From Phycisphaerae bacterium (GTDB lineage Bacteria; Planctomycetota; Phycisphaerae; Sedimentisphaerales; Anaerobacaceae), in the NCBI GenBank assembly GCA_017993835.1, contig JAGOLX010000037.1, positions 1-60,925 on the forward strand: 60,925 bases of DNA. The letters run 5' to 3'. Shown in pieces: positions 17,792 through 26,326 of the stretch. The position numbers were made by a program, and so were the translations under genes. Positions within the stretch are counted from its first letter, which is position 1. Each line of letters begins with the position of its first letter. Under the pieces are notes generated by a model. The model saw only the letters and a program-made list of their open reading frames with translations, was not told the origin of the DNA and ran no database searches.

Positions 17792-18217
17792 ATGTCTGAT
17801 CTGAAGGAACGGATACTCAAGGTTCTCCAACCCCTGCAGATGTCCAGTCTGGCGACGATCACTCAAGACGGCAAGCCGTGGGTCCGGTATGTCATGACCG
17901 TCGCGTCGGCGGACCTGACGATCCGCTGTGCGACGTTCGTCGATGCCCGGAAGGTCACACAGATCAAGAAGAACCCCGAGGTGCATGTGACCTGCGGCGT
18001 GACGGACCCTCGTAACATGGGTCCCTATCTGCAAGTCCAGGGTCGGGCCACGCTCACCACCACCAAGGAGGCGCGTCACGCTTTCTGGAGCGACATGCTG
18101 TCGGGCATCTTCAGCGGGCCGGATGATCCGAAGTACGGCGTCCTTGAGATCAAGCCCTACTGCATCGAATACGTCGCGCCCGGCTCCCACAAGCCGGAGG
18201 TCTGGATGGCCAAGTAA
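17792..18217 (+). CDS. PNPOx-like split-barrel flavin-binding protein
   Basis: This 141-residue cytoplasmic protein has a pyridoxamine 5'-phosphate oxidase-like split-barrel fold, shown by the N-terminal block SLATITQDGKPWVRYVM and the central TQIKKNPEVHVT. Related general-stress proteins bind FMN or F420 and reduce small molecules; the true PNPOx C-terminal signature is absent. The start follows AAAGGAC. It is the last gene of the esterase-epimerase group and has no signal peptide. Its role there is not evident. Confidence 0.85.
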   Translation: MSDLKERILKVLQPLQMSSLATITQDGKPWVRYVMTVASADLTIRCATFVDARKVTQIKKNPEVHVTCGVTDPRNMGPYLQVQGRATLTTTKEARHAFWSDMLSGIFSGPDDPKYGVLEIKPYCIEYVAPGSHKPEVWMAK

Positions 18218-18305
18218 CGCCCGCTCTGATGTCGGACAGGTGGAACTGATCGCGTAGAGGAATCTGAATTCCGGCGTGACCGGCAGAACGCACTGTCACG
18301 ACCCT

Positions 18306-18430
18306 GTCGTTCCTGCAAAAGCAGGAATCCAGGAATCTCGGGATGCAAATCTACGCGGGATGCCCCCCTGCGAAACGAGAGTCGCTTGATACTGCCTTGG
18401 TTCGTGGATTCCCGCTTGCGCGGGAATGAC
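18306..18430. repeat. 125-bp MITE-like element with hairpin ends
   Basis: The ends are 26-bp inverted repeats: GTCGTTCCTGC... at 18306-18331 and the complement of GTCATTCCCGC... at 18405-18430. They match at about 21 of 26 positions. Each end is itself a hairpin (CCTGC AAAA GCAGG; CCCGC TTGC GCGGG). This class of GGAATCC/GGGAATGAC repeat is widely dispersed in bacterial genomes. It sits between convergent genes and encodes nothing. Confidence 0.75.
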
Positions 18431-18501
18431 AAAACGGGCCGGTGAATCCATCTCAGCCACGTATCGCAGGGCAACCCATCTCCTCTCGCGAGATCAGGAG
18501 C

Positions 18502-19488
18502 CTATTTCTGCCCATCGACGCGTTTGCGGTACAGGCGGGTCTGGAGCGCGTTTTGCCACGCGGTCCAGTTGGATTCGCTCATCTCGCCGTCGATGGCGGA
18601 AGTCACCTGGTCCATCTTGGCGTCGAGGTCGTCCAGGTAGTAGACCATGAAGGCCTCCGCGGTCGCGGGCAGCTTGGGCGAGCCGAACTCGAACTCCCCA
18701 TGGTGCGCCAGGATGATGTGGCCCAGCGCGTCGAGGATTTCCGGATCGATCTTCGTGCCGGCGGCGCGGAGGGCCTCCGCCTTGCGATGGATCATCAGCA
18801 GGCTCTTGCTGATGTGTCCGATGAGTTGGCCGGAGTCGGTGTAGGAAAACGCCATGTCGTAGGCGAGTTCCTCCGTCTTGCCCATGTCGTGGAGGAAGAC
18901 GCCGGCCAGGACCAGGTCCGCCTGCACCCGCGGATACAGGGGCAGGATCGCCTTGGCGACGGTGAGCATGCTGTGCGTGTGTTCCAGCAGGCCGCCGATG
19001 CAGTCGTGGTGCATCTTCATCCCGCCGGGAGCGGAGCAGAAGGCCTTCATCAGGTCCTTGTCCGCGAGAAACGCCTTGCACAGGGCCGCGATCTGCGGAT
19101 GGCGGATCGCTCCGATGGTCTCCTGGACCTCCTTGAACATCTGGTCGACGTTCTTCGTCGTTCGCGCCAGGTAGTTCTCGACGTTCACCTTGCTCGGGTC
19201 GATGGCCGCAATGGTGTTGACCACGATCTGCAGGTTGTTCTGGTACAGCTCGCTGCGTCCCTGGATGTGGACGAAACCGGGCTTCGGCAGCGACTTATAG
19301 ACGACCTCAGACGCCTGCCACATCCGCCCGTTCAACTGGCCCGTCCGGTCGCAGAGGAACATCGCGATGTATAGATCGCCTCGCTGCGTACTGCGAAGGA
19401 TCGGCTCGCGAACCACATACACCTCGTTGATGGTCTCGCCCGCCTGGATCTGGTTGATGAACTTGTGAGTATGCACTACCTGCGCCAT
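18502..19488 (-). CDS. YhaM-like 3'-5' exoribonuclease (OB fold + HD domain)
   Basis: This 328-residue protein starts at the ATG at 19488 after GGGGATC. An N-terminal OB-fold domain (about 1-115: REPILRSTQRGDLYIAMFLCDRTG) is followed by an HD hydrolase domain with His/Asp ligands in MHHDCIGGLLEHTHSM, GVFLHDMGK and ILAHHGEFEFGSP. This architecture is that of YhaM, a metal-dependent 3'-5' exonuclease of RNA and single-stranded DNA in Firmicutes. The length (YhaM is about 314 residues) and domain order match. It stands alone, convergent with the PNPOx-like gene across a MITE-like repeat, and is likely a housekeeping RNA-turnover enzyme. Confidence 0.88.
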   Translation of the reverse strand: MAQVVHTHKFINQIQAGETINEVYVVREPILRSTQRGDLYIAMFLCDRTGQLNGRMWQASEVVYKSLPKPGFVHIQGRSELYQNNLQIVVNTIAAIDPSKVNVENYLARTTKNVDQMFKEVQETIGAIRHPQIAALCKAFLADKDLMKAFCSAPGGMKMHHDCIGGLLEHTHSMLTVAKAILPLYPRVQADLVLAGVFLHDMGKTEELAYDMAFSYTDSGQLIGHISKSLLMIHRKAEALRAAGTKIDPEILDALGHIILAHHGEFEFGSPKLPATAEAFMVYYLDDLDAKMDQVTSAIDGEMSESNWTAWQNALQTRLYRKRVDGQK

Positions 19489-19596
19489 GATGATCCCCGT
19501 ATTGAATTCTAATCCTAGTCACGGGGGCCATCATAGTGGGCGTCGTGTGGCCCTGCAAGGGGACGATCCGTGGAATCGGGAAAAAGGCCCGGTCGT

Positions 19597-21705
19597 CTAC
19601 TGCGAAGCCGACGATTGCCCGCCGGTCTCCACGACGAGCCGCTCACCGCCCCACTTGAGGCTCTCGCCAACCGACTGAGGGAACCGCCAGGCGTCCGTGG
19701 TCCCTCCGCAGAGCAGGACGTTTGTCCGCTCGGCGGCCAAGGCGACCCCCTGGGGCGTGTCGAGGTACCGAAGCACGTTGAGGAAGATCGGCCCCTGGCT
19801 ATGGGTCGTCGGCAGGTCGGTCAATTCCAGCCGCCCGATGCCCGGCTCGAACAGCGATGCATACAGCACAATGCCGGCCATGTCACCACGGGCGCCAACG
19901 GTGATGGCCCTTGCCGCTGCCGGGTCGAGCAGCTTGAACGCTGCCAGTGTCCGGCGAACATCCCAGACCCGCATGCCGTCGGCGGTCTGTCCGAGAAGCA
20001 TGAATCGCCGCCGAATCTGAATCTGCTTGCGTGCGTCACCGCTCCAGGCATCCGGTCCGATCCCTCGTGGACAGACATAAACAAGCGTTCGCTTGCCCTC
20101 GACTGCCGCCTTCCGTATGCCATCGAAAGCGGACGGATCGGCATCGGGCAGCGTGTACTCCCCCAGGTTCTTCTCGAACCCGACTCGCATGGCTGCCAGC
20201 CACTTTGCCCAGCCGGCCTCGTCCAGCACGTTCACCGTGACACCTTCGCGAGGAGAGTCTCCTTCGACGCAGAACAGCCTCAGGCGCACGTTGGGCTGGC
20301 TCGTGAAGTCGTACGCAGCCAGGCGAACGCCTTCCGCCTCCGCGGAGAAGATCCGGTCGAGGTCGAGCGGTCCCGCTTCGCGCGGGCCCGACCAGCCGCG
20401 GAAGACCTTCTCCTGCAGGGCTTTCATCCAGCCATCACGCATCGCGGCCCAGTCCTCGGGCGATTGCGGCGTCTGCGGCGTCTTCGCGGTCGGCACGAAT
20501 GTCTCCTGGATCTTCGTGTTGATCTGGTCGGCAGGCAGATCCTTGAAGACTCTCAACTGCTCCGGCTCGAAGAACCGCTCCGCGGGCTCACTGATGACCG
20601 GGTTCTCGCCCTTGAGGAATCGGTTAAACCAGACGAAGGCGTGAATCCGCAATTCCTGCGTGTCCTTGTGCGGGCCCTCGGTGATCTGCAAGCCCAGCTT
20701 GTCCTCGGCGCCGTACAGCCGGTAGATCTCGCGGACCTTCTGATGGAGGCGATACACCCCGTCGAGCGGGAAGATGTCGTCCTTGTCGGTGTTCGAAATC
20801 AGCAACGGCCGGGGCGCGACGAGGGCCGCGACCATCGGATAATCCCAGCGGTACGTGTTGACGATAAACATGCAGTCACAGTGCCCCTCGACGGTGCCGT
20901 CGACGACGTGATTCTGCAGGTCCGTGATGCCCGCGACGGGCACGGCGGCCTTGATTCGCTCGTCGATGGCGGCGATCCACCAACTGTAGGCCCCCCCGCC
21001 GGAACGTCCGGTGACACCGATGCGATTCGGGTCCACTTCCTTGCGGCTTTCGAGATAGTCGAGCGATCGAACGCAATTCCAGGCTTCGACCCCTGCGGAT
21101 GTGTAGCCGCGACTGTTCCACCACCACATGTTGTAGCGATAGGTCCCGTGGTGGATGCCCTCGATCTCGCCCAGTTGCACCGTGTCGATGACCAGGCACA
21201 CGTACCCATGGCGGGCGAACCAGGCGCCGTGGTGCTGGTAGCCGACCTTGTTGCCGTAGCTGAGGTTGTCCTTCTTGACCGCGCCGTGGCCGCAGACGTA
21301 GAGAATCGCGGGCGCTGGCTTGTCCAGGTTCTTCGGGACGTACAAATTGCCGGTGACATAGAGTCCGGGCATGGACTGAAAGTGCAGATTCTCCACGGTG
21401 AACTGCTCGTGATCCACGGTCCCCGTCACGGTCGCATTCAGCGGCGTCTTCTCGGGGAACGGATCGAGGCCGAGCATTTCGAGCAACTGCTGCCGGTAGA
21501 CAATCCGTTTGGCCTTCCAGTCGTCGAGGCTCTTGACGTCGCTCAGACACCCATTCTGCAGCTTCGCGGTTTCAACGCGAAAGTACTCCGCCAGTTGTCG
21601 ATCCGCCGCGCGGGATTCGCTCGACTGTGCACCGAAGCCGTCGGTGCCCATAATGCACAGAAGAAACACAACCGCCCAGCCGCCCATACAGACAGTCCAT
21701 CTCAT
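19597..21705 (-). CDS. Secreted two-domain alpha/beta-hydrolase esterase
   Basis: The start is at 21705, where a signal peptide begins (WAVVFLLCIMGTDGFGAQ); the frame is open further upstream without one. The protein has 702 residues. The first hydrolase domain (about 90-400) carries the Ser elbow GVTGRSGGGAYSWW, and SNTDKDDIFP and EGPHKDTQELR probably supply the acid and His, as in acetyl-xylan-esterase-like enzymes. The C-terminal half (about 430-700) resembles a second, degenerate hydrolase domain with no Ser elbow that I can find (TLVYVCPRGIGPDAW, ITVGARGDMAGIVLYA has GARGD instead). It is the last gene of a three-gene minus-strand unit, 37 bases after the Nramp-like gene. Polysaccharide deacylation is inferred. 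Confidence 0.82.
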   Translation of the reverse strand: MRWTVCMGGWAVVFLLCIMGTDGFGAQSSESRAADRQLAEYFRVETAKLQNGCLSDVKSLDDWKAKRIVYRQQLLEMLGLDPFPEKTPLNATVTGTVDHEQFTVENLHFQSMPGLYVTGNLYVPKNLDKPAPAILYVCGHGAVKKDNLSYGNKVGYQHHGAWFARHGYVCLVIDTVQLGEIEGIHHGTYRYNMWWWNSRGYTSAGVEAWNCVRSLDYLESRKEVDPNRIGVTGRSGGGAYSWWIAAIDERIKAAVPVAGITDLQNHVVDGTVEGHCDCMFIVNTYRWDYPMVAALVAPRPLLISNTDKDDIFPLDGVYRLHQKVREIYRLYGAEDKLGLQITEGPHKDTQELRIHAFVWFNRFLKGENPVISEPAERFFEPEQLRVFKDLPADQINTKIQETFVPTAKTPQTPQSPEDWAAMRDGWMKALQEKVFRGWSGPREAGPLDLDRIFSAEAEGVRLAAYDFTSQPNVRLRLFCVEGDSPREGVTVNVLDEAGWAKWLAAMRVGFEKNLGEYTLPDADPSAFDGIRKAAVEGKRTLVYVCPRGIGPDAWSGDARKQIQIRRRFMLLGQTADGMRVWDVRRTLAAFKLLDPAAARAITVGARGDMAGIVLYASLFEPGIGRLELTDLPTTHSQGPIFLNVLRYLDTPQGVALAAERTNVLLCGGTTDAWRFPQSVGESLKWGGERLVVETGGQSSASQ

Positions 21706-21742
21706 CTGATATACCCTATCCAAGCATGTTCCGTGACCATTA

Positions 21743-23071
21743 TCATGCCAATCTGAGAACCAGCAGATACAGCACACGAAGCGCCGTCAACAACACGACC
21801 GCAAAACCCAGGCCGCCCAGGATATTCACCACCAGCGTATTTCGCTTTTCTCCCATGATGCCCCTATGGTTGGCCAGCCAGAGGATGGCGGCGGCCATCA
21901 GGGGATTGCCGATCACCGTCATCGCCTGGCCGAAGATGATCGCATCGATCTTCTCGACCGGCGTATGGAGCACGATCATCGCAACGCCCATCCCAATCAG
22001 CAGCACGACGACCGTGAACCGGCGCGACCAGGGATCGCTCATCCGAGCGGGCTTGCCCAATCCGTCGGCCAGGATCGCCCCGCCGATCATGGCGTTGATG
22101 ACGAAGGGGTTCATCGCCACCGCGAGCAGGCCCACGGAGAAGAGGACGCCTGCCACGGGACCGAGCAACGGCTTCAACTGGGTCGCCAGGACGCTGATGT
22201 CGTTGGCCTGCCGACCTTGCAGCAGCGTGGCGCTGGTCGTCATGATGACGGCGCTGACGCAGGTCAGCACCGCGACGCCCACGATGGAGTCGCCGATGCT
22301 GCGATCGTAGTCCCGGACCGTCCACCCCTTCTCGCGGACCAGATTGCCCTGGAAGAAGGCGGCCGCGACGGAGAAGGTCGTCCCCAGCAATCCGGCCACC
22401 AGGACCAGAGGGTCCTGCACCCCGCCGGCCGTGCGCGTGGGCAGAGCCAGTGACAGGCCCTCCGGGACGCCGGGGATCAATCCGCCGAGGATCTGGCGGA
22501 TGTCGGGGTGGATGAGAAGCAGATTCACCAGGAAGCAGGCGAGGATCACGGCCACCATGATCTTCATGATGCGCTCCAGGGCCTTGTACACGTGGCGCAG
22601 CGCGAAGATCGAGCCGATGACCAGCAGGTTGAACGCCAGCAGCAAACCAGTGCTGATGACGCTCTGGGTCTGCGCCGTCATCCGGGCCGGGTCGCCAAAC
22701 AGGCGTGTGACGCCGAGGGAGTCGAAGGCTGCGGCGACAGCCAGGTTGTTGGAGAACTGGAACGCCGCACAGATCAGGCAGAGGTTGAACCCGACCACCG
22801 CCGCCACCGGGCGTCCCAGCCGACCTGCAATCAGCGTGCAGGGCGTCGCCCCGCCCACCGCGCCCACCCGGGCGGCCATCGTCGTGAAAGTGCCCATCAG
22901 GACGCCCGTGACAACCAGCAGCCAGAGCAGCTCGTAGCCGTACTTGGCGCCGACGTTGGAACTGATCAAAAGACTGCCCGGGCCAAATACGACGCACGCG
23001 GTTATCAGCGCCGGCCCGATCGACCGCCACCAGGGGGCTCGCACGGTCGCTACGGTGTCCTCTTGTCCCAT
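21743..23071 (-). CDS. Divergent Nramp-superfamily transporter
   Basis: This 442-residue membrane protein has about 11 hydrophobic segments and follows AAGGAG. TM1 reads FGPGSLLISSNVGAKYGYELLW, split here as FGPGSLL and ISSNVGAKYGYELLW, clearly aligning with the Nramp TM1 block. However, the metal-binding DPGN is GPGS at residues 30-33. The TM6 region around 233-245 (FSVAAAFFQGNLV) lacks the canonical MPH motif. Known Nramp proteins move Mn2+ or Fe2+ with protons through exactly those residues, so substrate and coupling here must differ. Nramp-related magnesium transporters are one precedent for altered sites. It lies between an exported oxidoreductase and an esterase, so an organic solute such as a sugar acid is conceivable, but that is speculation. 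Confidence 0.82.
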   Translation of the reverse strand: MGQEDTVATVRAPWWRSIGPALITACVVFGPGSLLISSNVGAKYGYELLWLLVVTGVLMGTFTTMAARVGAVGGATPCTLIAGRLGRPVAAVVGFNLCLICAAFQFSNNLAVAAAFDSLGVTRLFGDPARMTAQTQSVISTGLLLAFNLLVIGSIFALRHVYKALERIMKIMVAVILACFLVNLLLIHPDIRQILGGLIPGVPEGLSLALPTRTAGGVQDPLVLVAGLLGTTFSVAAAFFQGNLVREKGWTVRDYDRSIGDSIVGVAVLTCVSAVIMTTSATLLQGRQANDISVLATQLKPLLGPVAGVLFSVGLLAVAMNPFVINAMIGGAILADGLGKPARMSDPWSRRFTVVVLLIGMGVAMIVLHTPVEKIDAIIFGQAMTVIGNPLMAAAILWLANHRGIMGEKRNTLVVNILGGLGFAVVLLTALRVLYLLVLRLA

Positions 23072-23098
23072 GGAACTCCTTTCCGTTGATGGGGAGGT

Positions 23099-24535
23099 CT
23101 ATACCTGCTCGGGAACGACGAATGGCTCGCGGTAGCTCCCGCGGTCCAGCTTGTTGGCCTCGTCAGCGAATTCGCCCGTGAACGTCTCGGTCTTGGGGTC
23201 CATCGTCAGCCAGGGACCGAGCACTCGGAGGGTCTGCTTCAGATCGACGCCGTTGAGCAGCAGGTGTTCCTGGAACCGCTCGAACGACTCCGCCAGGTCC
23301 TTGTTGCCTTCCATCCGCTCCACGATCTCGTCCCGCGACGCCTCTTTCCCGAGACGGTGCGAAACGTTGCCCATGTGACAGAGGGAGCTGGACAGATGGC
23401 CTTCGAGCACATCGGCGTGGAGGTCGGCCACGTTGCGACTGCGGACGGCCTCGATGAAGTTCTCGTGGTGCCCCGCCCCTTCAGTGAGACGGAACTGCTT
23501 GATCTTCTTGCCGTCCTTGTCGTAGGCCCACCCGCCGGCGAAGTAGCCATTCTCGCACTCGACGATGACGCCTCCGTCGCGAACGCCGCGAAGGTGGTCC
23601 ATCGCGGAATCGCCCTTCGCGTGGGGCAGGCCGCGAAGCTCGAACAGGATCGGGACGGGCCGGTAGTCATAGAATACGATCTGGGTATTGGGTGTCTGGC
23701 CGTCATCGATATAGCCGAAGCGACCGCCCAGGCTCAGGACGCGAGGCGCCAGCTCGTTGGCGCCCACGAACCAGCGGCCGATGTCGATGTAGTGGATGCC
23801 GTTGTTGCCGAAGTCGCCGTTGCCGGTCGGCCAGACCCAGTGCCAATCATAATGCAGGCTCTTTCGCATCAGCGGGGCCATCGGCGCCGGACCGCACCAG
23901 AGGTTGTAGTCCACCGATTCCGGCACAGGCTGCGGCCCATCCACCTTCCCAATGCTGTCGCGCCGCACGTAGATGAAGCTTCGCACCAGACGCATCTTGC
24001 CGAGGTTCCCCCGCCGGATGTACTCCAGGGCCTCGCGGAGCCCTTCGTCCGAACGACGCTGCGTGCCGCCCTGGACGATTCGCTTGTACTTGCGGGCCGC
24101 TTCGACCATCCGCCGGCCTTCCCAGAGGTTGTGGCAGACCGGCTTTTCGACGTAGACGTCCTTGCCCGCCTGACATGCCCAGACGGTGACCAGCGCGTGC
24201 CAGTGGTTCGGGGTCGCGGTGACTACCGCGTCGATGTCCTTGTCGTCCAGCAGCTTGCGGACGTCCACGTAGGTGTCCACCTTCTCGCTTCGTTCGGCGA
24301 ACTTCTTGACCTCGCGGTCCAGGAAGCTCCTGTCCGCGTCGCAGATCGCGACGACCCGCACGCCGGGGATTTTGCGGAACCAGTTGATGTGATTGGCGCC
24401 CTGGTTGCGAATCCCCACCACCGCGACACGGATGTCGCTGTTGGCGCCCTGAACGCGGGCGAACGGGACGGCAGACAACAGTCCCGCGGCGGCCGAAGCT
24501 CTCACGAAATCGCGACGGCTGATCTTGCTGTTCAT
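23099..24535 (-). CDS. Tat-exported Gfo/Idh/MocA oxidoreductase
   Basis: This 478-residue protein starts at 24535 after AGGAG; the longer frame upstream has no ribosome binding site. The N-terminus MNSKISRRDFVRASAAAG is a Tat signal, so the NAD(P)-type cofactor is loaded before export. The Rossmann start is VAVVGIRNQG, with the acidic CDAD at the end of beta-2. The catalytic Lys is in VEKPVCHN, and YNLWCGPAP and DFGNNGIHYIDIGRW are typical of the planctomycete/Bacteroidetes exported subgroup. Members oxidise or reduce sugars at C3 or C1. It heads a unit with the Nramp-like transporter (27 bases on) and the esterase. Confidence 0.92.
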   Translation of the reverse strand: MNSKISRRDFVRASAAAGLLSAVPFARVQGANSDIRVAVVGIRNQGANHINWFRKIPGVRVVAICDADRSFLDREVKKFAERSEKVDTYVDVRKLLDDKDIDAVVTATPNHWHALVTVWACQAGKDVYVEKPVCHNLWEGRRMVEAARKYKRIVQGGTQRRSDEGLREALEYIRRGNLGKMRLVRSFIYVRRDSIGKVDGPQPVPESVDYNLWCGPAPMAPLMRKSLHYDWHWVWPTGNGDFGNNGIHYIDIGRWFVGANELAPRVLSLGGRFGYIDDGQTPNTQIVFYDYRPVPILFELRGLPHAKGDSAMDHLRGVRDGGVIVECENGYFAGGWAYDKDGKKIKQFRLTEGAGHHENFIEAVRSRNVADLHADVLEGHLSSSLCHMGNVSHRLGKEASRDEIVERMEGNKDLAESFERFQEHLLLNGVDLKQTLRVLGPWLTMDPKTETFTGEFADEANKLDRGSYREPFVVPEQV

Positions 24536-24706
24536 AACGCATCTCCTAGGCAAGAATCCCCTGGAACGCGAAGATCGGTCGGAACCTCGTTCTACCCTGC
24601 ACGCCTTTGGGCGCAAAGGTCCGACCCGACCGGTGGCATGGTACCAGCTTGCGGATGCCCTGTCAAAACCCGAAGCGGGAATCCACAGGAAGGAAATCGG
24701 GAGGTG

Positions 24707-25267
24707 TCATTGCTGTCGATCGGGGAGGGCAGGCTCGTTGGGCGAAGGCACAGAACCCTCGGAAGACCTGCGGAGTCGTCCCTGCCCGCCGCGAGGGCCG
24801 AACGGCCCCTGGCGACCGGAGCCGAATCGGCCGGCGCCACGGTGAAACGGGCCGGGAAGGCCGCGCAACAGGTCCCGCCAACGCTGTTGCTGATCCGGAT
24901 TGAGCGATGTCGAGATCTCCTCGTCCATCGCATCGAGTTCCTTGCTGATCTGCACGCGGCCCTGCTCGCGGATCTCATTGAGTCGCTGCATGTACTTGCG
25001 GAGAACCGGCCTGACCTGCTCGGCCTGCCCCGCTGACAGGCGCAATCGCGGCACGATTCCATCCTCGATGGCGACCAGGTCCCCCCCGACCGGCATCGAC
25101 GGCTCTGCACTCGTGCGACGGAGCATCAACAAGGCGCCCGCGGCGCCAATCGTCAGACCGGCAATCAGGATGGTCACGCCGAAGAAGGCCATTCGCCAGC
25201 GGTGGAGCCGTTGCAGCAGGACCATCGGGTTGTCCGGATTCTCAAGCCGGCTCATTGAATCGCCCAT
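24707..25267 (-). CDS. Membrane-anchored Spy/CnrX-like sensor of the ECF cassette
   Basis: The 186-residue protein has one N-terminal membrane anchor (FFGVTILIAGLTIGAAGALLML, given here as the segment at about 29-50). A predicted periplasmic helical domain follows with two LTxxQ-like motifs, LSAGQ and LNPDQ, the mark of the Spy/CpxP/ZraP/CnrX group. The C-terminal 45 residues are Gly/Arg/Pro-rich and low complexity. The ATG at 25267 has GAGG upstream; an alternative ATG at 25255 overlaps the preceding stop as ATGA, so the genes are coupled either way. By position and topology it matches CnrX, the anchored periplasmic metal sensor of CnrYXH. The His-rich metal ligands of CnrX are not evident. 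Confidence 0.7.
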   Translation of the reverse strand: MGDSMSRLENPDNPMVLLQRLHRWRMAFFGVTILIAGLTIGAAGALLMLRRTSAEPSMPVGGDLVAIEDGIVPRLRLSAGQAEQVRPVLRKYMQRLNEIREQGRVQISKELDAMDEEISTSLNPDQQQRWRDLLRGLPGPFHRGAGRFGSGRQGPFGPRGGQGRLRRSSEGSVPSPNEPALPDRQQ

Positions 25268-25518
25268 GAAATCGCCTCGACAATCTCATTCAACGGCCCG
25301 GCAGACCGCGTGGAGAAGACGAATGCAGTCACCGCGACCGGCACTGCGACAGCGGAGGAGACGGCCGCCAGCCACATCCAGAACCGCTCGGCCACCGTCA
25401 ACGGCTGGACCGGCCCGGCCGTGAGCATGGCCAGCACGGCACTCGTCACATCGACGCGGGGAACGCGCTCCTCGCGGGCGCGAGCCGCCAGTTCTTCGAT
25501 CTTCTGATCCCATTTCAT
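25252..25518 (-). CDS. Short single-TM putative anti-sigma factor (CnrY-like)
   Basis: This 88-residue protein starts at the ATG at 25518, overlapping the sigma-factor stop as TGATG; the frame upstream merely runs through the sigma gene. Residues 1-45 are charged and cytoplasmic, and one membrane segment lies at about 46-70 (FWMWLAAVSSAVAVPVAVTAFVF, residues in order but not quoted further). The rest is a short periplasmic tail. There is no zinc anti-sigma motif. Size and topology match short membrane anti-sigma factors such as CnrY (about 95 residues). Function is inferred from its coupled place between an ECF sigma factor and an anchored Spy-like protein. Confidence 0.62.
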   Translation of the reverse strand: MKWDQKIEELAARAREERVPRVDVTSAVLAMLTAGPVQPLTVAERFWMWLAAVSSAVAVPVAVTAFVFSTRSAGPLNEIVEAISWAIQ

Positions 25519-26195
25519 CAGGTCAACTCCACACCGTGTTGCTCCAGCAGCCTGCGGAGCCGGTTTCTGGCACGCAGCGTCTGAACCTTCACCATCGTCT
25601 TGGTCCATCCGGTCCGCCGCGATGTCTCGACCACGTCGCATTGCTCCAGGTATCGCAGCGTCAGGACCAGACGGTCCCGCGGGGCCAGTTGAGCGAACAC
25701 GTGATGCAGCACCTCAGCCGCCTCGTTCGGCTCGACCGTCCCAGCGACGCGGTCGCCATCCATCGCACCGTCCCATTCCTGAACGTCGAACGACTCCGTC
25801 CGCCGGCGGCGGGCCTTCTCCTTCCAGTGCCGATAGCCGACCCGCGTCGCGATGCGAGCCAGCCAGTGCTCCAGCGGCGCCTTGCCGCGATACCGGCTCA
25901 GGCTCAGATACGCTTCCACGAACACATCCTGCACCAGTTCCTCGTGAGTCCCGCGATCCCGGCTGAACCGCCAGAGGATGCGAGCGACGTGGTCCTGATG
26001 TCGCTCCACGAGTCGGCGATAGGCATCGGCATCCCCTTGCTGCGCCTGCCGGACGTCTTCTACGTCATCTCGAATCGGGACGGCTTGCCCATCAGGCCTC
26101 TCCGACTGCGACGGCGTGACGATGGCGCGCACCGCCGCGAGGATGGCGGCCTCGATCCAGACAGGTCTCAGCAATGGCAGGCTGGCGTCGATCAT
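25518..26195 (-). CDS. ECF-family RNA polymerase sigma factor
   Basis: The protein has about 225 residues from the ATG at 26195; a TTG farther upstream is in frame but unlikely. Sigma region 2 is clear (DAYRRLVERHQDHVARILWRF as two blocks, ELVQDVFVEAYLSLSRYRG as the core-binding/-10 element, WLARIATRVGYRHWK). Region 4 shows LAPRDRLVLTLRYLEQCDVVE and a helix-turn-helix TSRRTGWTKTMVKVQTLRAR (blocks listed separately). There is an N-terminal extension of about 45 residues of no known fold. Stop and start overlap with the downstream 88-residue membrane gene, the usual layout of a sigma/anti-sigma pair. Its trigger is probably an envelope signal. Confidence 0.93.
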   Translation of the reverse strand: MIDASLPLLRPVWIEAAILAAVRAIVTPSQSERPDGQAVPIRDDVEDVRQAQQGDADAYRRLVERHQDHVARILWRFSRDRGTHEELVQDVFVEAYLSLSRYRGKAPLEHWLARIATRVGYRHWKEKARRRRTESFDVQEWDGAMDGDRVAGTVEPNEAAEVLHHVFAQLAPRDRLVLTLRYLEQCDVVETSRRTGWTKTMVKVQTLRARNRLRRLLEQHGVELT

Positions 26196-26269
26196 TGAAC
26201 ACAGCGTAAGAAAGAACAGGGTCCCCAGCAAGAGGAATTCCGATCCGGGGGTCCGTCGCGCAAGGCATC

Positions 26270-26303
26270 GGCCCCGCGGGCTACTATCAGCACCCGCGGG
26301 GCC
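26270..26303 (-). terminator. Hairpin between the secreted Spy-like gene and the sigma gene
   Basis: An 11-bp perfect stem, GGCCCCGCGGG with its complement, surrounds a 12-base loop just after the stop of the 26327-26965 gene and before the sigma factor. There is no U-tract, so it may be a partial terminator or an mRNA-stability stem that lowers sigma expression relative to the upstream gene. Confidence 0.55.
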
Positions 26304-26326
26304 GAGACCTCAGGATGAACTGACAA

